A DNA stretch of 64,000 nt from Kappaphycus alvarezii. Lineage: Eukaryota; Rhodophyta; Florideophyceae; Gigartinales; Solieriaceae. The stretch covers positions 1,116,001 to 1,180,000 of the forward strand of contig NADL03000657.1 of the NCBI GenBank assembly GCA_002205965.3. Reading direction: 5' to 3'. The notes beneath the pieces are model-generated. The model did no database searches and was not told the DNA's origin. It saw only the letters and a list, made by a program, of their open reading frames with translations. The position numbers and the translations under genes were made by a program. The first letter of the stretch is position 1. Each line of letters starts with the position of its first letter. Of this stretch, positions 24,357 to 34,070 are shown in pieces.

Positions 24357-25310
24357 TCATTCATCTTCTCCCTCCTCCTCCTCCTCCTCCTCTTCCTCCT
24401 CGATTTCCAACGCCACAATTACAAACTCGACAAAACAACTCTCATCCACAGCCCCACCTTCGCCACCCCGCATTCTACACATCACACTCACCATTCCCAC
24501 ATCATTCATCTCCACCTTACAACTCTCAGCCCTCCCCAACGCCTTGACACACCTCGCCAACCCCTCCAACCGAAACCTCCCCACCTGCGTCCTCCTGCTC
24601 TCAAACACCTGAAACATATCCACCCTCCGATCCCCGGGTCCGCCAACTCCACTTCACAGACCCCCCACCCCCCACTCCCGTTTCCCCTCCCCACGCCGGT
24701 GACGCCAGCGCGAATCTCGGCTTCTCCGGCGACATCCTCAACTCTGCCGTACTCGCCCCGTTATAATCCAGCTCCATAATCGCTTCCCGTAACACCTCCC
24801 CAGATACCACCGCCATGTTCACCATCTCGTGCACATGAAACTGAAACCCATCCTCCTCTCCCACACCCTCGTCCACACCCCCTCCCCAATCGTCACCAAA
24901 CTACATACACAATCCTTCTCCCCATCCATCACCCGTATCTCCAACGGATATCCCTCCCCTGCATAACTCAATGTCACCGACGCCGTCGAAAACCGCTCTC
25001 CACCTCCACCGCCCCCGAATATATTCAAACACTCCAACAACAACGACAAATTCACACGTAGCCATGGCGTGGGTCCTTGCGCATGTGTGAACTCCAGAAA
25101 CGAGCTACGCGGTACTATGACGCTGGCAAGAAGCGACCCGCGATGCGCTACCGTGAACTTTAGCCCACCCCCCGGATGCGTCCGAATCAGCACCTCTTGC
25201 GATTTGTGCTGCGCACTGTAGATGCATGACAGGGCGTCGATTAACGGCTTGATCGAGTCGAGACGTCCGAATAGCACCGGCGGTGGCGGTGGTGCATTCT
25301 GTGATGGCAT
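24357..25310 (-). CDS. RAD1: RAD1-like subunit of the 9-1-1 checkpoint clamp (frame interrupted)
   Basis: About 318 codons (the human protein has 282) with the PCNA-like fold pattern of Rad1. It forms the Rad9-Hus1-Rad1 ring loaded at damaged DNA in the nucleus. Recognisable blocks from the ATG at 25310 are GRLDSIKPLIDALS, FTVAHRGSLLASV, WLRVNLSLLLECLNIFG, GYPLEIRVMDG, and then AELRMSPEKPRFALAS and FRLEGLARCVKAL. All appear in the Rad1 order. It ends in an acidic poly-Glu tail. The frame breaks three times (near 24885, 24670, 24635). All are in runs of G/C and all are mended by one extra base, so I treat them as homopolymer errors. It is divergent from the Tim-family gene at 25648. Family assignment is strong. 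Confidence 0.85.
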
Positions 25311-25647
25311 TCTGGTGAGGGAGATGGAGCATGGCGTGCGGGGATGGATTGCGCGCTGTTACAAAATGGTACCGTATGTTGGCATGGTACAGTACAGTAC
25401 AGTAACTGTACAGTATATACTGTACAGTGCAGTACTGTATTGTGGCTACACGACCGTGTATGGTATGGCGCACGCTCCTTGCCAATGGCCGGCCATCTTT
25501 GTTTGGCGGTCCAGGAGGGACTTCTAACCTAAGCCGCCATTCTTTTGCCCGTCCCTTGCGCAGCTTCGCGCCTTTACCTTCCTTCCCCCTCCCCCGTCGC
25601 CTTCTGACAATCCACGCGAGCAATTTTCTTTGGTTCACCTCTCAGTC
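25311..25647. promoter_or_regulatory. Shared divergent promoter region of RAD1 and the Tim-family gene
   Basis: 337 bp separate the two start codons on opposite strands. A GTAC-palindrome cluster (25385-25440) sits about 75 bases from the RAD1 start. The half next to the Tim-family gene is pyrimidine-rich. Promoter function is inferred from the layout only. Confidence 0.5.
25385..25440. repeat. GTAC-palindrome cluster
   Basis: Chained GTACAGTAC units (GGTACAGTACAGTACAGTA, CTGTACAGTATATACTGTAC) inside the divergent promoter region. They could form a hairpin or a cruciform. Confidence 0.8.
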
Positions 25648-26438
25648 ATGTCCCCTCCCGGCTACTGCCCTACCTGCTCGCAGTATCCTCCTTTCCCGTC
25701 TTCTCTTCTTCGTCATGCGTTTTCGCCTCCCAAAACTGCGGGCCTTTCCTCAGCCACAACACCCCAACACATCCACCCCTCTCTATCCCCCCTCAGTCTT
25801 CTCGACGCCTCCGGCGCTCCCGTTATCACCCCCACCTCTCTCTCATATGGTGCAAGAGGTCCCAACTGTATCGCCGTGGGTCTAGCCCACGGTGTACGCG
25901 GCGCCGTAGTCGGCTCTGTTTTCGGCGGTGCCATGGGTACGTTCAAAAGTCATTCTCTTTTTATCACTGTCTTGTCGCGTCTACATCTGCGTTCAATCCA
26001 AGTCCATCAACCGCAAAACATCTGCTTCCGCGCCCCGTCAAAAGTTACTAATCTTCCTGCACATTCCGAAATTACTCCCAAACGGATTTTCTTTCTGTTG
26101 TTCGCCTTGCTCAATTATCCTGTCCAGCTCTTTCTACGGCCGTGCAATCCGGCTATCGCGGCTCCGCCGCGGCGTCGTATGCTGGGATGGGTGCGGTTCG
26201 TAATGCGGGACAGTTTGCCGCATGGACTGCCTTGTATGGCACATCGAGATGCTCGCTGATGAGAATGAGGGGCCGACGTGATTTGCTCAATCCCACCCTG
26301 GCCGGCGGCTTTACCGGCGGGGTCTTGACCATGATTAGTACGCGGGGATATTGGCGCTACAACCAAACCAATATTCTTACGAATGCCGCTGCCTCTGCCA
26401 TGATTGCAGTTATGTTTGAAGCTTTGAATTATATGTAG
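25648..26438 (+). CDS. Tim17/Tim22/Tim23-family protein import component, two exons
   Basis: Exon 1 is 25648-25936 and exon 2 is 26128-26438. The intron 25937-26127 (191 bp) starts GTACGT and ends CCAG. Joined, they give 600 bases and 199 residues with a stop, and the frame is kept exactly. The first 70 residues are Pro/Ser-rich. The rest has Gly-rich membrane segments typical of the PRAT family (VRGAVVGSVFGGAMA, SGYRGSAAASYAGMGAVRNAG, and the RRDLLNPTLAGGFTGG signature). Such proteins form the inner-membrane protein channels of mitochondria, or related plastid channels. Length and motifs fit Tim22 best, but Tim17/23 or a plastid PRAT protein cannot be excluded. The spliced reading is intact. 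Confidence 0.8.
25937..26127 (+). other. Spliceosomal intron of the Tim-family gene
   Basis: GTACGT donor and a pyrimidine-rich stretch ending CCTGTCCAG. Removing it joins Gly-Ala-Met-G to CT-Leu-Ser in phase 1 and gives continuous PRAT-family sequence. It is the only intron I can place with confidence in the window. Confidence 0.8.
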
Positions 26439-26665
26439 CAGCGGATATGAGGGGGGTGCTGTGGTGATTTTTGTCCGAGTTAGGTTGCGCGCCATGACGG
26501 GGAGGGCTATACAACTTGCGTAGGGGGAGGAGCCGTGGGTGAGTGCGAAAATTAGCGTGGTGCTAGTTGGGAAATGCGGAAGACGGATCGATCACGGATG
26601 GGGGTGCTTGAGAACGTCAATAGCTGTGTAATCTGGGGTCTTGCGACCGCGCGCTGGGAGGTTAT
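26439..26665. other. Short convergent spacer
   Basis: Separates the 3' ends of the Tim-family gene and the 608-residue membrane protein gene. Nothing else is seen in it. Confidence 0.5.
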
Positions 26666-28492
26666 CTACCGGATTGTCTCGGTACTCCCGCTAATGTCAT
26701 ATGCCTGTGTCGTCTTCCAATTCATCCATAACTCGCTACTTTTTTGCGGGTCGGTCGCCTGCATGTGAATGCGGTGGTTTTGTCGTACGTACGATTGAAG
26801 CATTTGTAAGACAAATGGTGCTAGTTCTGTGGCGATGGTTGCGACGGTAGCAAATGCCGCGGGCGGATTCTCGCATTGCCCCTCACGGTCTCCAAAGTAC
26901 CAGCATTGACTGGTTAACATGAGGTCGAGATTAAACGATTCCCGTCGCTCTTTTCTCGCCCGCGCTTTGAGCGCAAGCACGACGTCCGTGATATCGGAGT
27001 CCACACCCCATGATTTCTTCAGCTCGGTGAACTTGAACTGAAATTCTTCTCCAGAATCTTGCCCTAGTTGTAGCAGGACAGAGAAAAGCCCGGTCACGAT
27101 CTCGGCCTTGTAGATGCGAAAATCAAGTTCCTGGCCGGTCCAGTCGTACCGCTCGAGCTCATCTCGAAGTCTTAGCCCAATTATGTTCTCGACCATGTAC
27201 CCTGCGCGATAAGATGCGCGAATCAATTCAATTAAACTTAGCCCGATAATATCACGTTGAAAGCCGTGAAGCTCGGAGGTAGCATCTTTTAGTTCGAATA
27301 CTGCTTTCCGCACTATTTCATATATCCCCTCCTCGGGCGGCATTTCGCCGTTCGCCGTATATCTTGGCATCAAAGAGACAACTGCATCTGCGCAAATTTC
27401 GGCCATGATACTCCAAACACGCATATTTGAGACATCGCGCCTCCATTCTAACACCGGTAAGGACAGAATCCATCGCAAATCGCGGTCGTCTTCCTCTGGC
27501 ATTTCGCAAAGCAAAAGAGACATGACCAACTCAAACATCAATTGCTTCCCGGTCTGGGTAACACCGCGCATCCATCGTGGTGGCATTTCGGCCAACACCT
27601 CAGTCACTTCATCGGCACTCATTTCCGAGGCGATCCAAAAGAATCCTACGCCAACCTCTGTCAACTTGCCGTTATTCAGCATCTCCTGAGCCGGATTTGT
27701 GTTTGCATGCATTGGCGGGGGCTTTCCACTACCATAAGTAATCAGGGCGCGCAAGGCCTCGCCCAAGCCGATGCGATACAAATGACCACGGACAAGAGGA
27801 CTTGTGGAGGTGAGCAATCGCCAAGGCTCTGAGCGTGGGCGACGTAAGACAAGACGCATCCATACTGCGAGTCTAGATGCACATTCGTCGGCATCGTCCT
27901 GCAAGACGACGACTTTACGGCCGCAAGAGGCGAGCCAGCGGATTCTTGCGGCGGCATCACCTGGGTAATCATCATCGAAAAGACTGGATGAAATAAAGTC
28001 ATGACGGGCTTCATAGTCGCAGTTGGATCGGGTGAGAGCGTTGTGGGAGGCACGAGTTTGTGGGTGTTTGAATAAATGATACTCGAGACCGACTGGAGTT
28101 AGACCTGTGAGTCTGGCGAGGGAAATATCAATGCGCTGAAGAACCAGGACGAGTTGACGATGTGCGACAATAATTCGCGCGAGACGGATGAGCTTCCAGG
28201 CGCCATAAGTTCCTAAAATGAGGGCAAGAATGGAGGCTCCGACCTCTTTGAAATCATGGGCGTAAACGCCCTGCAGAAGGATGTAGAAAATGAGAGCGGC
28301 GCCAGAGGTGAGATAGAGAATAACGTATGCGATGAGGAATTTGACGAGACGCCATACGGGACGCCAACGAGTGTCAAGGATATCGTGGTAGACGTAAAGG
28401 GCCAGGGGGGTTAGGATGAGTAGGTAGGTGGAAAGAACGATGGCGGGCGAGTCGGCGAGACGCTCCAAACGTTGGGTGGTAGTCTCGTGCAT
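26666..28492 (-). CDS. Unknown 608-residue membrane protein
   Basis: One uninterrupted reading frame from the ATG at 28492 to a stop at 26666. Three hydrophobic segments lie near the N-terminus (about residues 18-37, 49-77 and 84-104). A large soluble C-terminal part of about 480 residues follows, rich in amphipathic helices. It has no signal peptide of the cleaved type and no motif I recognise. The codon pattern is uniform and, unlike its neighbours, it has no frame break, so it is very likely a real gene. It could be an organelle or ER membrane protein. I do not assign a function. A GTAC-palindrome cluster lies 0.2-0.3 kb upstream of its start. Confidence 0.8.
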   Translation of the reverse strand: MHETTTQRLERLADSPAIVLSTYLLILTPLALYVYHDILDTRWRPVWRLVKFLIAYVILYLTSGAALIFYILLQGVYAHDFKEVGASILALILGTYGAWKLIRLARIIVAHRQLVLVLQRIDISLARLTGLTPVGLEYHLFKHPQTRASHNALTRSNCDYEARHDFISSSLFDDDYPGDAAARIRWLASCGRKVVVLQDDADECASRLAVWMRLVLRRPRSEPWRLLTSTSPLVRGHLYRIGLGEALRALITYGSGKPPPMHANTNPAQEMLNNGKLTEVGVGFFWIASEMSADEVTEVLAEMPPRWMRGVTQTGKQLMFELVMSLLLCEMPEEDDRDLRWILSLPVLEWRRDVSNMRVWSIMAEICADAVVSLMPRYTANGEMPPEEGIYEIVRKAVFELKDATSELHGFQRDIIGLSLIELIRASYRAGYMVENIIGLRLRDELERYDWTGQELDFRIYKAEIVTGLFSVLLQLGQDSGEEFQFKFTELKKSWGVDSDITDVVLALKARARKERRESFNLDLMLTSQCWYFGDREGQCENPPAAFATVATIATELAPFVLQMLQSYVRQNHRIHMQATDPQKSSELWMNWKTTQAYDISGSTETIR

Positions 28493-28705
28493 GAGGATGA
28501 GGACGGCATGAGAGGTGCGGGAGTTGGAGGAAAGGGTAACTGGCTTGTTTTAATGAGTTTGCAGGAGGAGCAAGGTGGTGCATGGGGGCGGTGTCGTGCG
28601 TTGACTGGAGTCGCTCGGAAAGAGGGGCAATTTGAGAGATTTTAGGACAGAGGACATTTCACGTTGTCATTGTTGTTCCACGACTTGCAAGTGACAGCGC
28701 ATGCA

Positions 28706-28777
28706 ATACTGCACAGTTTTGCTGCAATTTGTACAGTACAAAGAGAGTTTGCATATTATTGTACTGTACTATTGTAC
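28706..28777. repeat. GTAC-palindrome cluster
   Basis: Units such as TTTGTACAGTACAAA (itself a longer perfect palindrome) and TTGTACTGTACTATTGTAC upstream of the membrane-protein gene. Confidence 0.75.
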
Positions 28778-29508
28778 CCCCACACGCTCGTTGAGTAGAT
28801 ACAAAGTACGGTATTTACAAAATCAGTTATTACGAACTGATAATTGCATCACTTCACTCCGACAGAATGGGACGTTCCACCACATCCGCAACGGGTAACA
28901 GCTCTTCCCACCACCTATTTCTACATGACCTCTTTTACTCACATGTCGTGTACCAATCCCTGGTCCCTCCAACGGGGGGCAACCCACTGCTGTGCCTTGC
29001 ATAAGCCATTTGTGTCTCACCTTCAGAGGAGCGATGGCACCTGTCACAGCGTGAAACAAGGCACTCCTCTCCTCGCGCTGATCCTCTTATACTCCCCGCC
29101 GAGGCACCATTTCTCGTGAGACTCACCATCTGTAAACTGCAAACCTTCAGCAGACCACATCTCGTGGTTGACATGCTCATCCTTTTCCATGACGTTGTAG
29201 GAAACGTTGCGTCTACAGTACCGTACAGCACCAACGAGTCAGGCTGTCGTGTAGGTGTGTGTTCACGCGGGAATTGTCCCTGGTATCCATCCAACGAGGA
29301 CCATAATTTGAAAGAGATTTGCATTCGAGCCAGCGATGTTTCTCCGAGTACAGGGGCTTTGTTACTGTTTTACCGGTACTGTTTAGATCACTGCGAGTTT
29401 AATGGCGATGCTGTCAGCGATTACTCTTAATTTTCAAGGCAAAAGCCCATGTAATTCGTAGCGATGGTTTGACGGCAATTTATACCCCGGAAAACTCAAA
29501 AATGAAAC

Positions 29509-29706
29509 ATGAAAGATTTGGATGATGATGACATCTACGATGCTACCAAGACAGAGGCACCGCTTCCCAGCATAGCTACACATGTTCTGAGAGCGGGCGC
29601 AATTCATTTTGCACGCAGAATGAAACAGATTCTAGTACAAGCATTCAAGAATAAGCAGGAGATAGAGCCTGTGCTTGAATGCAAAGTATTGTTACTGTAT
29701 TCCTAA
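29509..29706 (+). CDS. Small hypothetical open frame
   Basis: 65 codons beginning MKDLDDDDIYDATK. An acidic start is followed by a basic, amphipathic middle (HFARRMKQILVQAFKNK). There is no known domain. Its residue composition looks more protein-like than its surroundings, and it might be an exon or gene scrap. There is no support beyond this. Confidence 0.2.
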   Translation: MKDLDDDDIYDATKTEAPLPSIATHVLRAGAIHFARRMKQILVQAFKNKQEIEPVLECKVLLLYS

Positions 29707-30900
29707 GGCCTCGCTTCACCACAGCACTGCATACACTCACGCTCATGCCGCGAAAAAAGCCTGTTCAGAGGCAATAAAAGAGTTACATCCAAACAATGAA
29801 ACTTTTACGATCACTCTCCCCATGATCACCAAGTAATAGATTTTGCGTCCTCTATTCTTAACGTGCCAAGCATCACTACGGGTATACACCCATTGATTCT
29901 AACTCACAGCAACAAAATGATACAAAGTAGGCGGGTGATTACGCTCTTTTGGAACCATGCATAACATGTAACACAGGAAATGACCTATATGCTGGAGGTT
30001 TAAAGTTAAAGGTATGAAACCGGGGTTCAGAGGTAGGCTGGTTATAGGTGAGGTTTCTATTCATCGACACTTCTTGACTTGCATCCACTGGTTGTGTTCT
30101 ACCTCTGTAGAGGCTGGAAGGTTGAGGTCGTGTCCGCAAATCACTCTTGAAATTGTTACTCTGTTTCGGACCCAGAAGAAGTAGAATTGCAAGAAAGGAA
30201 GGAGAAAACTACGAGCAATTTGCTTTGCGTCACTCTTTCGCCTGAGAACATTTGCATGTATGCCAATCGAATTGGAATCACTTCTGTCAAATTCTGTGGC
30301 AGCGCATACGTGAAAAGTTGAGTATATTGAGCCAAGGGGACAATGGAAGCGCGGTCAAAGACACGGAACCTAACAGGTCTTCGGTACATATCGCAAATTT
30401 CTAATTGCTTTCAGCTGGAAAAACTTGCTCCAGCATTGACAACGAGAGGACATGATGAAGCCCAGTACACGAATGACGCTGAATCACTATCTTGATCGCC
30501 CTGCGAGGCCATTCTTACACATCAATTATTCTTTTTCGTGTCCACAACGAGGTGGAATGAGGAGATGTATCACAATCTCAAGGATTCTAGACACTACCCG
30601 GAATACTAGACAAGTGATGTCGTTTTATAATAATGGAGCGTTGGTATCACTGAGCCATCTTTAAGTGTGCCCTCCGGAACACCCAACCACGTGGCCTAAA
30701 TAGAGACGTACCGAGTGAGATGCCACGCATGGACCAATCATCTCCGGAGAACAAGTTGTGAAGCGAAGTATTGTACCTATGTACCATAGCCTAAAGGTTG
30801 CTAACGCCAAGACTGCAAAAGCTCAACTCTTATAAGCAGTGACAACTAGATAATCCAAAACCCAGTCCTTTTGAACTAGACTTCAGGTTACAGACATCTC

Positions 30901-32598
30901 TGCATCAGGGGAAGAAACATTATTTCATGCGAGCGATGACGGGTTGCAGCGTCATGTCATTTGCGTACCAGCGGTTCAACAGAAGGTCAAATTCAGCGGA
31001 CATCGACGCGGTTGACACTAGGGGGCTGGCCATGGGAAATGCGGTCAAAGACAGGGGCGGAAGTCAGAGCGAACGGCTTGCAGGACGGCTCCCCCGAAGA
31101 TTTCTGGGGAGAGCGTCAGTCCGAATCATCCAAGGGGATGACCGGTGTGCGTGGGGAGGATGGAGGGAGGTAAGGGCAGCCTGCGTGGCGGGACTGTATG
31201 GGTCTGCGATTAGGGAATTCGTGATACCCAGCATAGCACAAGAGTTCTGGGGGTCATCAGAAAACCCATTGCCCGAGTGACACGGTGGTTTTGAGTAGCA
31301 GTGTGGTGGGTACGAGAGGATCCGTAAGAGGTTCTTTCGCACCTGGATCAGTGGGCTGCCATGGCTTCATGTCAGAGAGCGGCCCATTCGGCGCCAGTGG
31401 CGCTGAACCAATCCCTTTACGAAGGTTCATTGACTTGACCTTCCGAGGAGCGCCACCGGGGTCCACCAGGGAGGGCACGCCGAAGAACCACAGTCGGGAA
31501 CATATGCTGTCGGTGAAGGGCAACATGATCTGCAGCAGTCTATGTGATTGTGCCAGCCGCCCGCGCGAGACTGAAGAGCGGACGGACAGCGCTCTGAAGC
31601 CGAGTGTCGGGAATAGAAGGAAAGAGATCAGAGGGCGAAAGGGCATGTCTAGGACATCTTGGACAGAGGGGAAGGGAAGAGGGGTGCGGGGAGAGCTGTG
31701 AGGGCAGCAGGGGGGTCATGACGATATTGGTCGTGTACGTCGTGTAGGTGGCGGATGGTAGCGACCGGCTTTCGTCAGCCGGAACGGAGAGGAGAGGCGG
31801 AGCCAGGGGCATGAGGGCGTCTTGCTAGGAGGCAGTGGTGGGGTAGAAGCCGTCGTTGGAGGGGTCATTTGGGTGTTCACGTGAGATTCCCCCGTAGGGT
31901 TGATGCGTTGTGAACGTTAAAGCCTGTGCATCGGTAGTGGAGAGGCGCGGGCAGCTGGGAAGAACAAAGCTGAGGGGAAGGCCCTGAGGCACCACATGGA
32001 GCGGAGGAGGTCGCGGAGGGCACGTGCCGCCTTGACCGGATAAATTTTCAGGCGGGAGGTAGGCGGAGTCGAGAGCAAGGGAAGCAACAGCGGCATGGCC
32101 CGCTGTCGGAGCGAAGGCAGTATCGGGAACAGCATGAGGGCCGATGAGGCAGGCACAGGGGCACCCTGCGGCGGGGTGAGGGTTGGGAGGACTTGAGGGC
32201 ACGTGCGGAACGACCGGCCTCAGCGATGTAGCGAGTGTGGTGGCGGAGGGCCGTGGCGAATGTCGATCACACATGGGGGATCACCTATGAGAGAAGCCTT
32301 TTGTCAGGGAGATGGTTGACCGTTCGACTACGGCGGGTGACAACGCCTTGAGCAGCGAAGTTTTCGAGGAATGAGGGAGCGCGACATGGTCAGGTAACGA
32401 TACTCCAGTTTCTAGCTTCTATTGTTCGTGTCTCTGAAGTGCACACCGACCGACTTTTCAGTTAATATCAAATATGACTGTCCAGGTCTGCCATGTGCAA
32501 TGGGGGGCGGGATATGGTGGCCAGAGCCGTAAGCCCGCCAAGCACAGCTGACGCACTGATAGATTCGCTAGCGAATAGTGGGGTCTGAGGGGTGATAT
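30901..32598. other. GC-rich region with overlapping open frames and a possible LINE scrap
   Basis: Long open stretches on both strands (30927-31280 +, 31285-31701 +, 31825-32274 -) reflect high GC and show no domain. On the minus strand at about 30925-31020 a short stretch reads NRWYANDMTL. This matches the reverse-transcriptase catalytic block of the LINE at 60965-63290 (HRWYANDCTL). It may be a small LINE fragment. Confidence 0.4.
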
Positions 32599-33490
32599 CT
32601 AATCGCTATCCGCGGTACAGGCAGTCTGTTTCCAGAGACAAAATTGTGGCTGGAAATGCCGTATCGGGGGAATCGAGAGCGGATGACTGGAAGCGGAAAC
32701 CCGGGCAGCGAAAGGGCTTGTTAGACGAGGGTACAGAGCGTCGGGAGAGCTTGCGCTCGAGGTCCACCTTGTAGCCGTGGCCTGGGTGGCATCGCCTCTG
32801 GCATCTTGCGTTGCTTTTATGACGAAGGCCGGTTTAAACGGTGATACAATCGTGACATCACAAGCGATGGGCCATTCCCTGGGGCCGATGGCAGTGGGGC
32901 GGGGTTGCACGAGTAGGTCAGCTGGGCGAGGATCGGTTCCAGGAATGAGGAACAGGGCTTCGTATTTCCAGACAAAACCCGCAGCGCGGAAAACATTGAA
33001 TGCGGGGCGTCGGAGACGGAGTCATGGCGGTGTATGCGTAAAACACGAGGGGCAGAGGTCCGCAGGGTGGTCACAGTGCACATCCAGTGTTTGCTGGAAG
33101 TGGGGACATTTCCTCGGTATCGAGTCCAAGTGCACTGGAGAACTAAGGTGGCGACAGGCCTTGATGCTCCAATGTGCGGCAGAAACTTTGGTCGCGTTCG
33201 TCGGATGCGTTTGCAGGAAAGCGGAAGCAGTAGAGTAGATGATATTTGTTCATTCAATACTTGCGAATGTTCGGCACCGTTCACTGAATGACCAACTACT
33301 CAGTTAAGAACTGAAAATGGCCATATCGTTGTTCACGTATTGATTTATAGCAGCCAAGAGGTGTGCTGGTGCGCTAAACTCGGCGATGGCGGCAAACCTC
33401 GCTCACATTGCCGGCTGGTTCGTGACGCGCTACTGTTGCCTGCTGACACCGATCCGGCCCAGATGTCCAATAGCATTTTGCCCTATTAGC
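32599..33490 (-). mobile_element. LINE B: 3' part of an RLE-type LINE
   Basis: Minus strand. The reverse-transcriptase tail is visible at about 33330-33420 (RFAAIAEFSAPAHLLAA). A degraded Cys/His cluster (CPHFQQTLDVHCDHPADLC) follows at about 33040-33110. Then comes a restriction-like endonuclease of the PD-(D/E)XK type, with DPRPADLLV at about 32911-32935 and CDVTIVSPF at about 32832-32858. The same order and spacing occur in the LINE at 60965-63290. Frameshifts and at least one stop break it: the reading frame changes between the Cys/His cluster and the endonuclease. The second Cys of the cluster is Phe. The upstream reverse-transcriptase body is missing or unrecognisable, so the copy is 5'-truncated. 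Confidence 0.7.
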
Positions 33491-33989
33491 GCTTGATACA
33501 CTCGGTGCCCTGTCCACCCATTCGCCACAAGTTGTTGAAGATTGCGTCAGACATATCGCGTTCCGATCTGCGCGCCGGTTCAGTCATTGTAAGGGACGAA
33601 TTCTGGAGCGCCTATGTTACGCAATCTGTTCCAGTGTCCCAACCGCCCCATTCGCTGACGTGCTCCATGGCGAGAGTAACAGCAACAACATGTAACTCCG
33701 ATCATTCTTTAGCTATATGTCGCTGGAGCTTACTCAAAATTTCTCGAACCACCTTTGACGACACTCTTTTCTGAAGAAAAAGAGTGAACTAATTTCAAAA
33801 GTAGAACACGTATTTCACGTGGAAAAGTAGAAACAATTTGTCAACCTGGGCTCGTGTGGTTTACCCTCAACATATCTTGTAAGTCCAGTGCAGGAACGGC
33901 CTGTATACGTGGCCACGTGCACACGTTTCATACTCAAAAGCTAAACAAGTTTAAATACTACGTCGAAACCAAATATGTCAGCCGGAGTT
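33491..33989. other. Spacer between LINE B and tRNA-Asp
   Basis: No gene is seen. It may include further decayed LINE sequence at its left end. It shares no visible similarity with the corresponding spacer at 63291-63617. Confidence 0.4.
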
Positions 33990-34070
33990 GTTCGTGTAGT
34001 ATAATGGTTAAGCAACCTGCGTATATCTCGCTGTCACCGAGGAGATCCGGGTTCAATTCCCGGCACGAGC
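33990..34070 (+). tRNA. tRNA-Asp (GTC), copy 1, with a D-loop insertion
   Basis: An 81-nt cloverleaf. Acceptor GTTCGTG pairs with CACGAGC. D-stem GTAT pairs with GTAT using G-U pairs at its ends, as in other tRNA-Asp. The anticodon loop is CTGTCAC with anticodon GTC, and the T-arm CCGGG-TTCAATT-CCCGG is perfect. The D-loop holds 18 nt instead of 8. Taking out the ten bases TTAAGCAACC (34008-34017) leaves AATGGTGC, close to the standard AGTGGTGA. A TTTTT Pol III terminator follows at about 34082. The base after the acceptor is T, where eukaryotic tRNA-Asp normally has G73. Confidence 0.85.

Larger units (their letters stand above)
28493..30900. other. Intergenic region with GTAC palindromes and one small open frame
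   Basis: 2.4 kb without a recognisable gene. The promoter side of the membrane-protein gene carries palindromes at 28706-28777. Several open stretches of 60-100 codons overlap on both strands and look like chance. The best small candidate is listed separately at 29509-29706. Confidence 0.45.

Noticed and set aside
30927-32274. Long open frames in GC-rich DNA on both strands
   Set aside because: High GC removes stops in all frames. No domain is recognisable, and the frames contradict each other.
33990-34070. tRNA-derived SINE instead of a tRNA gene
   Set aside because: Both copies keep a full cloverleaf and a Pol III terminator right after the gene, with no shared tail. A SINE would continue with a common body.
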